A stretch of 8,011 nucleotides of DNA from Candidatus Uhrbacteria bacterium RIFCSPLOWO2_02_FULL_48_12 (GCA_001791425.1 MGEP01000005.1:1747-9757), one strand, 5' to 3'; shown: positions 1 through 6,406, numbered from the stretch's first letter. The notes: a model not told the origin generated them from the sequence alone. Program-made: numbers and translations.

Positions 1-1252
1 TAATGGCTGAGGCGATTTTCATAATCGGCTCCCAATCCGGATCAGTCATGCCGGTTATTAAAATTTCTCCTTTTTTAAATTCACCAATGTGCTTGGCGTC
101 AAGAATGACGCGCGCTTTGCCCGAGGCAATAGAGCTCCCCACTGATATTCCTTTAGCCAAAGATGCCCCTTCTTCCAGACGTATATAATCTTTGATTTTT
201 GAAAAATCCCTCCTGGCGTGCACGGTTTCTGGTCTCGCCTGCACAATAAACAGTTCGCCGCTCTGGCCGTCTTTGGCCCATTCTATATCCATGGGCGACC
301 AGCGGCCGCTTTTTTTGGAATAATGATCTTCAATAATCTTAGCCCAGCGGGCGAGTTTCAAAATCTCCTGATCGGTCAAGATAAAACTGCTTTTCTCTTT
401 GGCTGACGAATTAACAATTCTTGTGGTTTTGGCTTTACCCATGGCCGCGTAAATCATTTTGCGCGACTTGTCGCCGAGGCGCTTGCTGATAATCGGCTTA
501 ATTTTTTCTTTGGCAGTGAGACCCGACTTCCAAACCAAAAATTCGTCCGGCGTGACTTCGCCCTGCACAATCATCTCGCCCAGGCCCCATGAACCAGTGA
601 CCACCACCACCTCGCGAAATCCTGATTCAGTGTCCACCGTAAAAATCACGCCCGAAACGCCAAGGTCAGAGCGCACCATTTTTTGCACGCCGACAGACAG
701 AGCCACGGCTGTGTGTTTAAACCCCTTGTCCACGCGGTATGAAATGGCCCGATCAGTAAATAAAGAAGACATGGCCGCGCGCACGGCCCGGGCGACTTTG
801 CCCGCTCCGCGGATGCCAAGATAAGTATCGTGCTCGCCGGCAAAGCTCGCGCCCGGCAGGTCTTCGGCCGTGGCGCTGGAGCGCACGGCTGCATCAATGT
901 TGCGCCCATAACGTTTTTCCATTTGGCGGTAAGCCGCGTGAATGGCCTCTTCTAAATCTTTTGGAAAACTTGTGCGCTTAATGCGCTCACGAATGAGAGC
1001 GCCCCGCCGCGCCAAATCTTTTAGATCGCGCGTATCCAGACCCTTGAGCGTGGCGGCAATAAATAAATCCAAGCCAGTGACCTTCAAAAAATACCTATAG
1101 GCCTCGGCTGTCACAATAAAGCCAGAAGGCACCTTGACGCCCTTTGGCCCAAGGCGCTGAATCATCTCTCCCAGCGAGGCGTTTTTGCCGCCCACGCGCG
1201 CCACATCTTTAATGCCGACTTCTTCCATCCAAAGTATTAGTTTTGTTGCCAT
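1..1252 (-). CDS. ppsA: Phosphoenolpyruvate synthase, N-terminal 417 residues (partial, runs off left edge)
   Basis: PEP synthase (pyruvate, water dikinase) makes PEP from pyruvate and ATP, releasing AMP and phosphate; it is a cytoplasmic gluconeogenic enzyme. The frame is open from the ATG at 1252 to the window edge. Residues 1-345 are the ATP-binding PPDK_N domain: GGKNASLGEM at 21-30, the hallmark stretch 123-145 beginning VRSSATAEDLPGASFAG, MDIEWAKDG at 321-329 and QARPETV at 338-344. The start of the swivelling phosphohistidine domain follows, with MTDPDWEP at 402-409. The family's catalytic-His motif (TCHAA type) comes just after this point and lies outside the window, as does the PEP/pyruvate-binding TIM barrel. 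No Shine-Dalgarno is visible before the ATG. The closest upstream gene is glycerate 2-kinase, same strand, 175 bases away. Identification is from conserved motifs and is firm. Pyruvate phosphate dikinase is the main alternative, but the MTDPDWEP segment favours PpsA. Confidence 0.95.
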   Translation of the reverse strand, partial: MATKLILWMEEVGIKDVARVGGKNASLGEMIQRLGPKGVKVPSGFIVTAEAYRYFLKVTGLDLFIAATLKGLDTRDLKDLARRGALIRERIKRTSFPKDLEEAIHAAYRQMEKRYGRNIDAAVRSSATAEDLPGASFAGEHDTYLGIRGAGKVARAVRAAMSSLFTDRAISYRVDKGFKHTAVALSVGVQKMVRSDLGVSGVIFTVDTESGFREVVVVTGSWGLGEMIVQGEVTPDEFLVWKSGLTAKEKIKPIISKRLGDKSRKMIYAAMGKAKTTRIVNSSAKEKSSFILTDQEILKLARWAKIIEDHYSKKSGRWSPMDIEWAKDGQSGELFIVQARPETVHARRDFSKIKDYIRLEEGASLAKGISVGSSIASGKARVILDAKHIGEFKKGEILITGMTDPDWEPIMKIASAI

Positions 1253-1298
1253 AATTCAATGTTTTAAAATATTAAATTCTAAACACTAATTTCTAGAA

Positions 1299-1415
1299 CC
1301 ATACGAAAGTTCGAAATAGTACGAATGTACGAAATTGGTTGGGTGGGTGAATGCGTAGCTTTTTCGTACCTTTTGTATAGTTTCGTAATTTCGTAAGCAT
1401 GTTTCGTAATTCATA
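1299..1415. repeat. Intergenic array of short TACGAAA / TTTCGTA repeats, mirrored
   Basis: The gap between glycerate kinase and ppsA holds four TACGAAA-like units on the left (1302-1308, 1310-1316 as TTCGAAA, 1320-1325, 1328-1334). Their reverse complement TTTCGTA appears on the right (1362-1368, 1381-1387, 1389-1395, 1402-1408). GTACGAAA at 1327-1334 and TTTCGTAC at 1362-1369 form a perfect 8-bp inverted repeat around a 27-base loop. The flanks (1253-1298 and 1409-1427) are AT-rich and nearly structureless. No terminator with a T-tract is visible, so read-through from glycerate kinase into ppsA is possible. From memory, such imprecise repeats are common between genes of Parcubacteria; this was not checked. 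Confidence 0.6.
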
Positions 1416-1427
1416 ATTCCTAATTCA

Positions 1428-2723
1428 TTATTCCTTCAAGGCAATAAGCAGGTCAGACACATTTGAGCCGGTGTAACCGGTAATAATGTGGCCGCCTGTT
1501 TTTTCAAAAAAAGAATAACTGTCGTTGTTCTCGAGAAAGACATTGGGGTCTAACCCCATCCTTGCCGCTCGCTCTTTAATCATTGTATCACAAATCGCGC
1601 CAGCCGCGTCAGTGTTGTCGCGCCCGTCTGAAGCAAAAGCCATGATTACTTCCCCTGGCTGAATTGAGTGAAGCGCGACGAGAGCCAGCTCCTGACTGCG
1701 CCCGCCCTGACCATGGCCCTTGATAGTAACGGTTGTCTCGCCGCCATACAGCCGAACGCTTTTGGGCGCGGAGTCTTTCAGTTCGGCCGCCACCCTGACC
1801 CCGACTTCTCTGGCTTCCCCAGTTAAGCTGTCTGTGCAAATAGTCGGCTGATATCCCAGTGCTTTGGCCTGGCCAACCATGGCCTCAAGCGCCAGTCGGT
1901 TGGTGACAAACAAAATATTTTGCACGCGCGAAAAATACTTGCCTTCTTTGGGCGTCTCCACCAGACCACAGTGCTTAAGACCGCAGGCTTGCAAAATTTT
2001 GTACTTAACCAAAATGGCGTTAGCGTCTTTTACGGTCGTGACATCCTTCACGGTTGGGCCAGAAGCAATATATTCTATGTCGTTACCCGGCACGTCTGAA
2101 AATATAAGAGAGATAACTTGGGCTGGATAAGCATATTTGGCCAAATACCCGCCGCGCGCGAGTGAGAGATGTTTTCTGATGATATTAATGTCCCGAATAT
2201 CAGCACCGGCTCGGAAAAGCTGCTTTAGCACCAGCCCTTCCTCAACACAACTCGCTCCCGCTTCTGGCAAACACAATAAAGTAGAACCACCGCCCGACAC
2301 AACAATAATAACCAAATCATTTTCTGTAAGACTATCAAGCATGGCCACAATGGCTTTTGCCGCGGCAACATTTTTTTCCGTGGGCATGGGGTGGGTGCCC
2401 AAAAGCACTTTGATCTTTTTTAATTTCGGAGTTTCGCCGTCATCAATACCTAAAACAATGCCGTCAAAAAGTTTGGGGCCTAAAATTTCTTCCAGTACCG
2501 CGGCCGCCTCAATGGCGCACTTGCCAACCCCCACTAAAAAAATCCTCTTCGTGCCCACAAGCGAATAAGTCTGATCATTGACGCGCAAACGATTGTCCTC
2601 AAGTTTAATGGACGCTCTCGTGGCCGCTCGGGTATCCACGGCCTGAAGACCGGCCTCGGCCATGGCTAAAACAGCACGGCGAGCTTGATTGACGGCAAGT
2701 TTTTCTGCGTTAAGTATTTTCAT
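1428..2723 (-). CDS. Glycerate 2-kinase (DUF4147/MOFRL family)
   Basis: 431 residues, full length for the family. It phosphorylates D-glycerate with ATP to 2-phosphoglycerate in the cytoplasm (GckA/TtuD-type enzymes). The N-terminal DUF4147 part shows GVGKCA at 65-70, GTHPMPT at 109-115, SGGGSTLL at 143-150, RKHLS at 183-187, SDVPGND at 209-215 and IASGPT at 219-224. The C-terminal MOFRL domain shows GGET at 327-330, GQGGRSQELAL at 338-348, ASDGRDNTDAAGA at 364-376 and a final TGYTGSNVSDL at 415-425. These match the family signatures in order, so the call is firm. The ATG at 2723 has no Shine-Dalgarno; a weak -10-like TAAAGT ends six bases before it, so a leaderless mRNA is possible. The next gene downstream on the same strand is ppsA; the products of the two reactions meet at PEP, so a shared role in lower glycolysis/gluconeogenesis is likely. 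The stop is TAA. Confidence 0.93.
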   Translation of the reverse strand: MKILNAEKLAVNQARRAVLAMAEAGLQAVDTRAATRASIKLEDNRLRVNDQTYSLVGTKRIFLVGVGKCAIEAAAVLEEILGPKLFDGIVLGIDDGETPKLKKIKVLLGTHPMPTEKNVAAAKAIVAMLDSLTENDLVIIVVSGGGSTLLCLPEAGASCVEEGLVLKQLFRAGADIRDINIIRKHLSLARGGYLAKYAYPAQVISLIFSDVPGNDIEYIASGPTVKDVTTVKDANAILVKYKILQACGLKHCGLVETPKEGKYFSRVQNILFVTNRLALEAMVGQAKALGYQPTICTDSLTGEAREVGVRVAAELKDSAPKSVRLYGGETTVTIKGHGQGGRSQELALVALHSIQPGEVIMAFASDGRDNTDAAGAICDTMIKERAARMGLDPNVFLENNDSYSFFEKTGGHIITGYTGSNVSDLLIALKE

Positions 2724-2729
2724 GAGTTC

Positions 2730-2758
2730 ACTTTATCACAATAAGCGAGACTCTGAAA
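2730..2758 (-). promoter_or_regulatory. Weak candidate promoter of glycerate 2-kinase, possibly leaderless
   Basis: On the minus strand, TTTCAG (2758-2753), a 17-base spacer and TAAAGT (2735-2730) precede the ATG at 2723 by only six bases. This is the same -10-to-ATG spacing as the plus-strand gene at 5165. Both hexamers are poor matches to consensus, so the support is the spacing and the missing Shine-Dalgarno. Confidence 0.25.
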
Positions 2759-2766
2759 TAGAAATA

Positions 2767-2804
2767 TAAAAGAAAACCGGCCGATGGTTTTAAGACCGGC
2801 CGGT
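2767..2804 (-). terminator. Rho-independent terminator of the secreted-protein gene
   Basis: On the minus strand ACCGGCC (2804-2798) pairs perfectly with GGCCGGT (2782-2776) across a 15-base loop, which can pair further inside (GGT with ACC). The stem runs into TTTCTTTT. It lies about 85 bases after the stop of the gene ending at 2889 and just upstream of glycerate kinase, so it should separate the two transcription units. Confidence 0.7.
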
Positions 2805-2888
2805 GTTTGGGTGTGTACTTTGTTTGGCCGCACTGGCGCCCTCCCTGGCGCAAGTACGGGTGTGGGGTGGAGGAGAGACTTAGATTAC

Positions 2889-4220
2889 TTACGGGCAAAC
2901 TGTGCAGTCGTAGATCGGCCCTTGATCTACGCACACGTGCCCGGGTCGCTGGTCGTGCGGCACGCAAACGGTTACCGCACCGTCGCACGTGCCGCCATTG
3001 CCGTCGCTGGCGCTGAACAGCACGTGGTAAACGCGACCGTCACCCGGCACCTTGGGCGTGCCTGACCGCTCCGCCCGAAGCAAGGCCGTGTCAGTGCCCA
3101 CACCATCGCCATCCGGGCAAGTGTTGCCGTCGCCCACAGTATTCAAGGGTTCGTCCTGAGCAATGCCGGTGATGATGACTGAAATCGGATCACCGTCCGG
3201 ATCTGTAACGCCATTCACCGACACACCAACAAGTTTATGATTCGGCGGCCAGAGTTCTGCCATACTCGACGCGGCGGCAGAGCAATCCGGCGGCCGATTT
3301 TCCAACTGGCAGTCGGAGGAGCAGCCGTCGCCGTTCGTGGTGTTGCCGTCATCGCACTCTTCGCCTGGATCAAGATTGCCGTCACCGCAAGCCGCTGGCT
3401 GTCCGCCAATGCCGCACGTCCCAAAAGGAATCTCAAAAGCGTGCGCCCGCGCGGGCGAGTACGCCTCTTTGGACCACATGACATGCTTACCGGCACCGGC
3501 AAACGTGTTGGTGTCGCACTCCAGATCCTCCGGATGAAAGTTCGGCTCGCCCGGCACGTTCGTGGAAAACGTGAATTGCAGGGCCTTACTCACCTTGTCA
3601 ATCACCCAGACGCTCTGGACAGGATTGAAGACATCGGCCTCGTAGAGCAGCTGGCCGCCGATGCCAAGACCGCTGTTGTGGCCGCCAGTGCCGATGAAAG
3701 GAAATGATTCTACCACCGCGCCGGTCAAGTCGTAGGAGACAATGGTGGTTGTCCAGCAGTCGTCGCTGTAGTAGATGACGTCGTCATTGGGATCAGCCAC
3801 GTTGTTGGCGTCAAAAGCCAAGCCGTCGTCCAGCCCGCAAAAGTCGCCGGTATGGAAAGCCAGCACTGACCCTGTGACATTCTTGCCGGCGTCCAAGTCA
3901 ATACGATACACGGCATCTGAATCGCCGCCAGCCCAAATGACATTGCGCGTGGCGTCGTATGACAACGCGCCAAGGCCAGTGGCCGGAATTGTGTAAGACG
4001 CGTCAACAGCGCCGGTCAGGGGATTGGCGCGATGAAGATTTGGTGATCCGCCGTAGCACGAGTACCAAAGGTTTGTGCCGTCGTAAGCAACACCCACGCC
4101 AAGACTGCAGTCGTTACTGAACACAACCGACGCTACGAGGTCTCCTGTGGCCGCCCGCGCCAGCGACCACTGCGCCAGCATGAGCAAAATCGCACAAATT
4201 GCGATAGAAATTCGTTTCAT
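2889..4220 (-). CDS. Secreted protein: propeller-like region, Myxococcus-type Cys-rich repeat, Ig-like C-terminus
   Basis: 443 residues from the ATG at 4220, chosen because AAGGAG lies six bases upstream; an in-frame TTG at 4256 adds 12 lysine-rich residues before the signal peptide and is less likely. Residues 1-23 are a Sec signal peptide (KR, hydrophobic core, ARA/A cleavage). Residues 25-275 hold blade-like repeats (GVAYDGTNLWYS, GALSYDATRNVIWAGG, DGLAFDANN) typical of NHL/SMP-type beta-propellers. Residues 278-304, starting CGDGNLDPGEECDDGN, are a Myxococcus cysteine-rich repeat (DUF4215/TIGR02232 type). The rest, with LWPPNHKLVGVSV near 324-336 and VTDPDGDP near 338-345, resembles an Ig/cadherin-like extracellular domain, followed by a Cys-rich tail (VCVDQGPIYDCTVCP). 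No sortase motif or C-terminal membrane segment is seen. It probably acts outside the cell in binding or adhesion; the true function is unknown. It has its own leader and terminator. Confidence 0.85.
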   Translation of the reverse strand: MKRISIAICAILLMLAQWSLARAATGDLVASVVFSNDCSLGVGVAYDGTNLWYSCYGGSPNLHRANPLTGAVDASYTIPATGLGALSYDATRNVIWAGGDSDAVYRIDLDAGKNVTGSVLAFHTGDFCGLDDGLAFDANNVADPNDDVIYYSDDCWTTTIVSYDLTGAVVESFPFIGTGGHNSGLGIGGQLLYEADVFNPVQSVWVIDKVSKALQFTFSTNVPGEPNFHPEDLECDTNTFAGAGKHVMWSKEAYSPARAHAFEIPFGTCGIGGQPAACGDGNLDPGEECDDGNTTNGDGCSSDCQLENRPPDCSAAASSMAELWPPNHKLVGVSVNGVTDPDGDPISVIITGIAQDEPLNTVGDGNTCPDGDGVGTDTALLRAERSGTPKVPGDGRVYHVLFSASDGNGGTCDGAVTVCVPHDQRPGHVCVDQGPIYDCTVCP

Positions 4221-4226
4221 GCACTT

Positions 4227-4345
4227 CTCCTTCTTTCTGTTTTTCTGTTGTGGCAAACATTGGTTGGACCTGAAATTCCCATTTTCCCTCTTTCTTCTCT
4301 GGTTTCTAACCCATTGCCTCTCCTCCTCTCTCTTTATTCCCCACT
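4227..4345 (-). promoter_or_regulatory. Purine-rich 5' leader with Shine-Dalgarno and a two-codon ORF
   Basis: The minus-strand leader of the secreted-protein gene is strongly purine-rich. It carries AGGAGG (4327-4322) seven bases before ATG GGT TAG (4314-4306), a start codon followed almost at once by a stop. The coding ATG at 4220 has its own AAGGAG (4232-4227). Whether the mini-ORF is translated cannot be judged from sequence. Confidence 0.35.
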
Positions 4346-4357
4346 GTCAAGGTACAC

Positions 4358-4384
4358 AAAACAAGCCGTTCTTTAGCTTGTTTT
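4358..4384 (-). other. Perfect 9-bp hairpin in the leader region
   Basis: AAAACAAGC (4358-4366) and GCTTGTTTT (4376-4384) form a perfect inverted repeat around a 9-base loop. On the plus strand it abuts A-rich sequence; on the minus strand it directly follows the T-tract of the hairpin at 4391-4412. It is weak in GC, so it may be a second terminator or attenuator element, or an operator. Confidence 0.45.
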
Positions 4385-4412
4385 AAAAAACGTCCCGACG
4401 ATTTTCGGGGCG
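4385..4412 (-). terminator. Strong Rho-independent terminator or attenuator
   Basis: On the minus strand CGCCCCGA (4412-4405) pairs with TCGGGACG (4398-4391), 8 bp with one G-U, loop of six, followed directly by TTTTTT (4390-4385). It is textbook in form. It lies about 100 bases after the stop of the 118-residue gene and downstream of the candidate promoter at 4421-4449, so it either ends the upstream transcript or attenuates the secreted-protein gene. Confidence 0.7.
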
Positions 4413-4420
4413 ATTGTCGC

Positions 4421-4449
4421 ATGGTATATCAACAACGAAAAACTGTCAA
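4421..4449 (-). promoter_or_regulatory. Candidate sigma70 promoter for the secreted-protein gene
   Basis: On the minus strand a perfect TTGACA (4449-4444) is followed after 17 bases by TACCAT (4426-4421), a 4/6 match to TATAAT. It overlaps the end of the upstream hairpin terminator. Predicted transcription would start near 4414, right at the foot of the next terminator hairpin, so either the promoter is regulated by attenuation or the -35 match is fortuitous. A second TTGACA at 4350-4345 has no -10. Confidence 0.4.
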
Positions 4450-4476
4450 GACCCGCCACTTCCTTGTGACGGGTCT
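4438..4476 (-). terminator. Terminator of the 118-residue protein gene
   Basis: On the minus strand AGACCCGUCAC (4476-4466) pairs with GUGGCGGGUCU (4459-4449), 11 bp with one U-G, loop AAGGAA. A TTTTT run (4442-4438) follows six bases after the stem. It begins about 30 bases after the stop at 4509, which fits a terminator of that gene. Confidence 0.6.
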
Positions 4477-4508
4477 GTGTATCCAAACCCCGTAATTCCT
4501 TAATGGAA

Positions 4509-4865
4509 TTATTTCTGATTCGCCGCGTCCATTTGCTCTCGCAAGTGCTTCAAGGCCGTGCGCACGGCCTCTGAATCCAGCTCGAACCGCTTGCATATAA
4601 CAACAAATGAAAACGGCGAGTGCCACTTGTCAGAGTGAACCCAATACTCCGCCTCCTTCGCCACCCTCTTGACCGAACTAAGATAGCTCCGAATCCAGTC
4701 ATCCAGCACAGCCAGCATCAATGCCCGGTCGCCCTCGAGCCACCCCCGCAGGGGCTCTTTGGCAGACAACATGACTGAGCGCAGTATCTCAAGATCAAGG
4801 TCTGGCTCCTCCCGCGCGAGCTCGGCCACTAGACTGGTGAGTCCTCTTTTTTGGGTCCACGGCAT
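4509..4865 (-). CDS. Conserved hypothetical protein, 118 residues, helical, possible helix-turn-helix C-terminus
   Basis: The start is the ATG at 4865, preceded by AGGAG six bases upstream; an in-frame ATG at 4901 would add 12 basic residues encoded by the leader and has no good ribosome site. The protein has no signal peptide or membrane segment and is rich in charged helix-forming residues. Residues 51-112 run as AVLDDWIRSYL, then KEAEYWVHSDKWHSPFSF (71-88), then VVICKRFELDSEAVRTALKHLRE. From memory this matches a small family of hypothetical proteins in Deltaproteobacteria and other Gram-negatives with a pattern like EAEEWI, then PFSF, then CEALGLDPEYLRRGL. The last helix pair looks like a DNA-binding helix-turn-helix, but that is inference and no function is known. 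It has its own terminator and is probably monocistronic. It sits on the minus strand, divergent from the gene at 5165. Confidence 0.7.
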   Translation of the reverse strand: MPWTQKRGLTSLVAELAREEPDLDLEILRSVMLSAKEPLRGWLEGDRALMLAVLDDWIRSYLSSVKRVAKEAEYWVHSDKWHSPFSFVVICKRFELDSEAVRTALKHLREQMDAANQK

Positions 4866-4937
4866 AACTCTCTCCTTTTTTCTATTTTTCCTTATGAACA
4901 TTAATCACCCCCTTAGCCAATACAACCACCCTATCAC

Positions 4938-5081
4938 AAATAATTTAAAAAGCAATAATCAGCTCGGGGGTGCACGCTGCGGGGTGGTAGGTTCAGTTAG
5001 TGGAGCCCCGCGGGTTTACACCCGTGGCTTTCCCCTCGACCTGAGCTCGGGGCGAAGGATGCGAAGGAGGGGAAAATTTAT
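4938..5081. repeat. Interspersed repeat module, copy A
   Basis: The stretch 4938-4965 (AT-rich, then AATCAGCTC) recurs at 6540-6567 with two mismatches. Further shared blocks follow in the same order: GGAGCCCCGCG (5002-5012 and 6576-6586), GGCTTT (5026-5031 and 6609-6614) and AAATTTAT (5074-5081 and 6623-6630). The core 5004-5029 folds as a hairpin: CCGCGGGT (5008-5015) with ACCCGTGG (5020-5027), one G-U, a TTAC tetraloop, and AG/CT outside a CC bulge. A 9-base direct repeat AGCTCGGGG (4961-4969 and 5044-5052) brackets the core and may be a target-site duplication. The element fills most of the 299-base divergent gap between the 118-residue gene and the gene at 5165. REP-like origin is inference. 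Confidence 0.6.
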
Positions 5082-5149
5082 AGAAAAAGAGATTTGTATA
5101 TTAAGAGAGCGGGGCGTAGAACCGCCATATTCTTTTTTTTGTGGTACGA

Positions 5150-5158
5150 TGGTATAAT
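5150..5158 (+). promoter_or_regulatory. Extended -10 promoter driving a leaderless transcript
   Basis: TGG TATAAT (5150-5158) is a perfect extended -10 element. Only six bases (CAAAAT) separate it from the ATG at 5165, so transcription would start at or within a base of the start codon. The -35 region at 5130-5135 (TTCTTT, preceding a T-run) is poor, as is usual for extended -10 promoters. There is no Shine-Dalgarno upstream of the ATG. Confidence 0.7.
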
Positions 5159-5164
5159 CAAAAT

Positions 5165-6370
5165 ATGAAAAGCTCAAAAGAATTTGTTGCGATTGTTGTC
5201 GGTCTTGTTATTGGCGTAGTTTTGCTCATTGGTGGATATTACATTTATCGTAATAATACTTTTATAAGTCAGAAGTCCGAGAACGGCTGGCAAGTCTATC
5301 AAAATCAATCGTATAAACTTTCTTTAAATTATCCCACCGATTGGGTTATCAAAGATAACTTGACTAGTAAATTTAACCCCACTCTTTCATTTAACAAAGA
5401 GAGCGGAAGCCATGATACTACTGAGAGCGCAACTATTTCTATTTTCCCTTCAGATCTGTATTCGACTGACGAGGAGCAGAAATTTTTAAATTTTGTTAAT
5501 AATAATCCAGAGCCATACTCAGTGGAGCAATGGATTGGGTATCAATCAGTATTCCCTTGGCAGGGGTCTGGCGTAGACCAAAGAATTATTCTTCATCGTC
5601 CTTGGAAAGATGGTCTTGCGCTAACGGTCACGTGGGATTATACAACATTAATAGATAATCCTAGTAAAAGAGTTATTACAACCGAGAAATACTTATTGCC
5701 TTTTTTGTCGAGCCTGGAGCCCTTGCCGGGACTATTTGATAAAAATATTATTTCCTCGCTCCAGCATTACAAAGCGCTTCCTCACTGTGATGTTGTTGCT
5801 GATAAAATTCCACAATTTAAGGTAGATGCTGCAATTTCTGCTTTGGTGCCCGAAAATGATAAAATTCTAGAAACCATTATGCAGGATGATAATGCGTGGG
5901 GAGATATTATTGCAAAAGCGAGTTTGCAGATTGGGTGCAACGCTAAGTATACGACCCGTTTGCGGAATAGAGAGGCGGAGTCAAGAGATCGGTTACGTCT
6001 GGAAGATATTCAAAAATTTATCCAGCCGATGCTCAAATTGTATTTTGAAGATCATCAAACCTATCCTGTTGTAGACCAAGTAATGAATCCGATGCGAGGC
6101 TGTTTAAGTGCCTCAGGATTTGTGCCAGCTTGCCCCAAAAATCCTCAATCGATGCCCAATAGTCCAAACTCTGGGTTACCATATTTACCAATAATGCCTG
6201 AGAATCGTACTCCTGGCGGAACACCTTATACCTATATATCTACGGATGATAAAGATAATGTATGTACGAGCGCACCCTGCTCCAATTACAGAATAACATT
6301 TTCTTTAGAGAAACAGAGCGGTCAGCTTGCTCCTGGGATGCACGTTGCAACAAAAAATGGGATTGAATAA
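5165..6370 (+). CDS. Membrane-anchored protein with PsbP-like and pseudopilin-like regions
   Basis: 401 residues from the ATG at 5165; an in-frame upstream start at 5141 lies inside the promoter and is rejected. Residues 7-28 are one strong transmembrane helix after a short Lys-containing N-terminus, so most of the protein should lie outside the membrane. Residues 41-60 (GWQVYQNQSYKLSLNYPTDW) open a PsbP-like domain, a type frequent in secreted bacterial proteins. A linker of about 85 residues follows. From about residue 268, a charged helix containing RLRLEDIQKFIQPMLKLYFEDHQTYP (Y300-P301) resembles the body of type II secretion/type IV pseudopilins of the GspG kind. The tail (YTYIS, then YRITFSLEKQSGQLAPGMHVATKNGI) is also pilin-like. 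The pilin N-terminal peptidase motif is absent, so it is not a classical pilin. The gene is visibly AT-richer than its neighbours and is the only plus-strand gene, with repeat modules on both sides. Exact function unknown. Confidence 0.8.
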   Translation: MKSSKEFVAIVVGLVIGVVLLIGGYYIYRNNTFISQKSENGWQVYQNQSYKLSLNYPTDWVIKDNLTSKFNPTLSFNKESGSHDTTESATISIFPSDLYSTDEEQKFLNFVNNNPEPYSVEQWIGYQSVFPWQGSGVDQRIILHRPWKDGLALTVTWDYTTLIDNPSKRVITTEKYLLPFLSSLEPLPGLFDKNIISSLQHYKALPHCDVVADKIPQFKVDAAISALVPENDKILETIMQDDNAWGDIIAKASLQIGCNAKYTTRLRNREAESRDRLRLEDIQKFIQPMLKLYFEDHQTYPVVDQVMNPMRGCLSASGFVPACPKNPQSMPNSPNSGLPYLPIMPENRTPGGTPYTYISTDDKDNVCTSAPCSNYRITFSLEKQSGQLAPGMHVATKNGIE

Positions 6371-6381
6371 ATCCTGATTGC

Positions 6382-6406
6382 CAACTCTTCACAAACCGAA
6401 GGGTTG
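6382..6406 (+). terminator. Weak hairpin after the plus-strand gene
   Basis: CAACTCTTC (6382-6390) pairs with GAAGGGTTG (6398-6406), nine base pairs with one U-G, loop of seven, twelve bases after the stop at 6370. There is no T-tract, so it is at best a weak or partial terminator. The rest of 6407-6538 shows no gene: one frame is open without a start and reads Pro/His-rich, which is not enough to call a gene remnant. Confidence 0.3.

Noticed and set aside
4220..4256. Upstream TTG start adding 12 residues to the secreted protein
   Set aside because: It places a charged stretch before the signal peptide and encodes the ribosome-binding site itself; the ATG at 4220 has AAGGAG at the right distance.
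4147..4386. Plus-strand open frame of 79 codons
   Set aside because: It is the antisense of the secreted protein's start and its purine-rich leader; the Phe/Leu/Ser-rich translation reflects the pyrimidine-rich strand.
4866..4901. Upstream ATG for the 118-residue protein
   Set aside because: The extra residues are basic and come from the A-rich leader; AGGAG six bases before 4865 fits the later start.
4971..5060. tRNA-like fold around GGTTCAGTT and GGAGCCCCGCG
   Set aside because: No acceptor stem pairing or cloverleaf could be drawn; the segment is better explained as the repeat module hairpin.
4759..5140. Plus-strand open frame running into the promoter of the gene at 5165
   Set aside because: It crosses the antisense of the 118-residue gene and repeat module A, and has no gene-like features.
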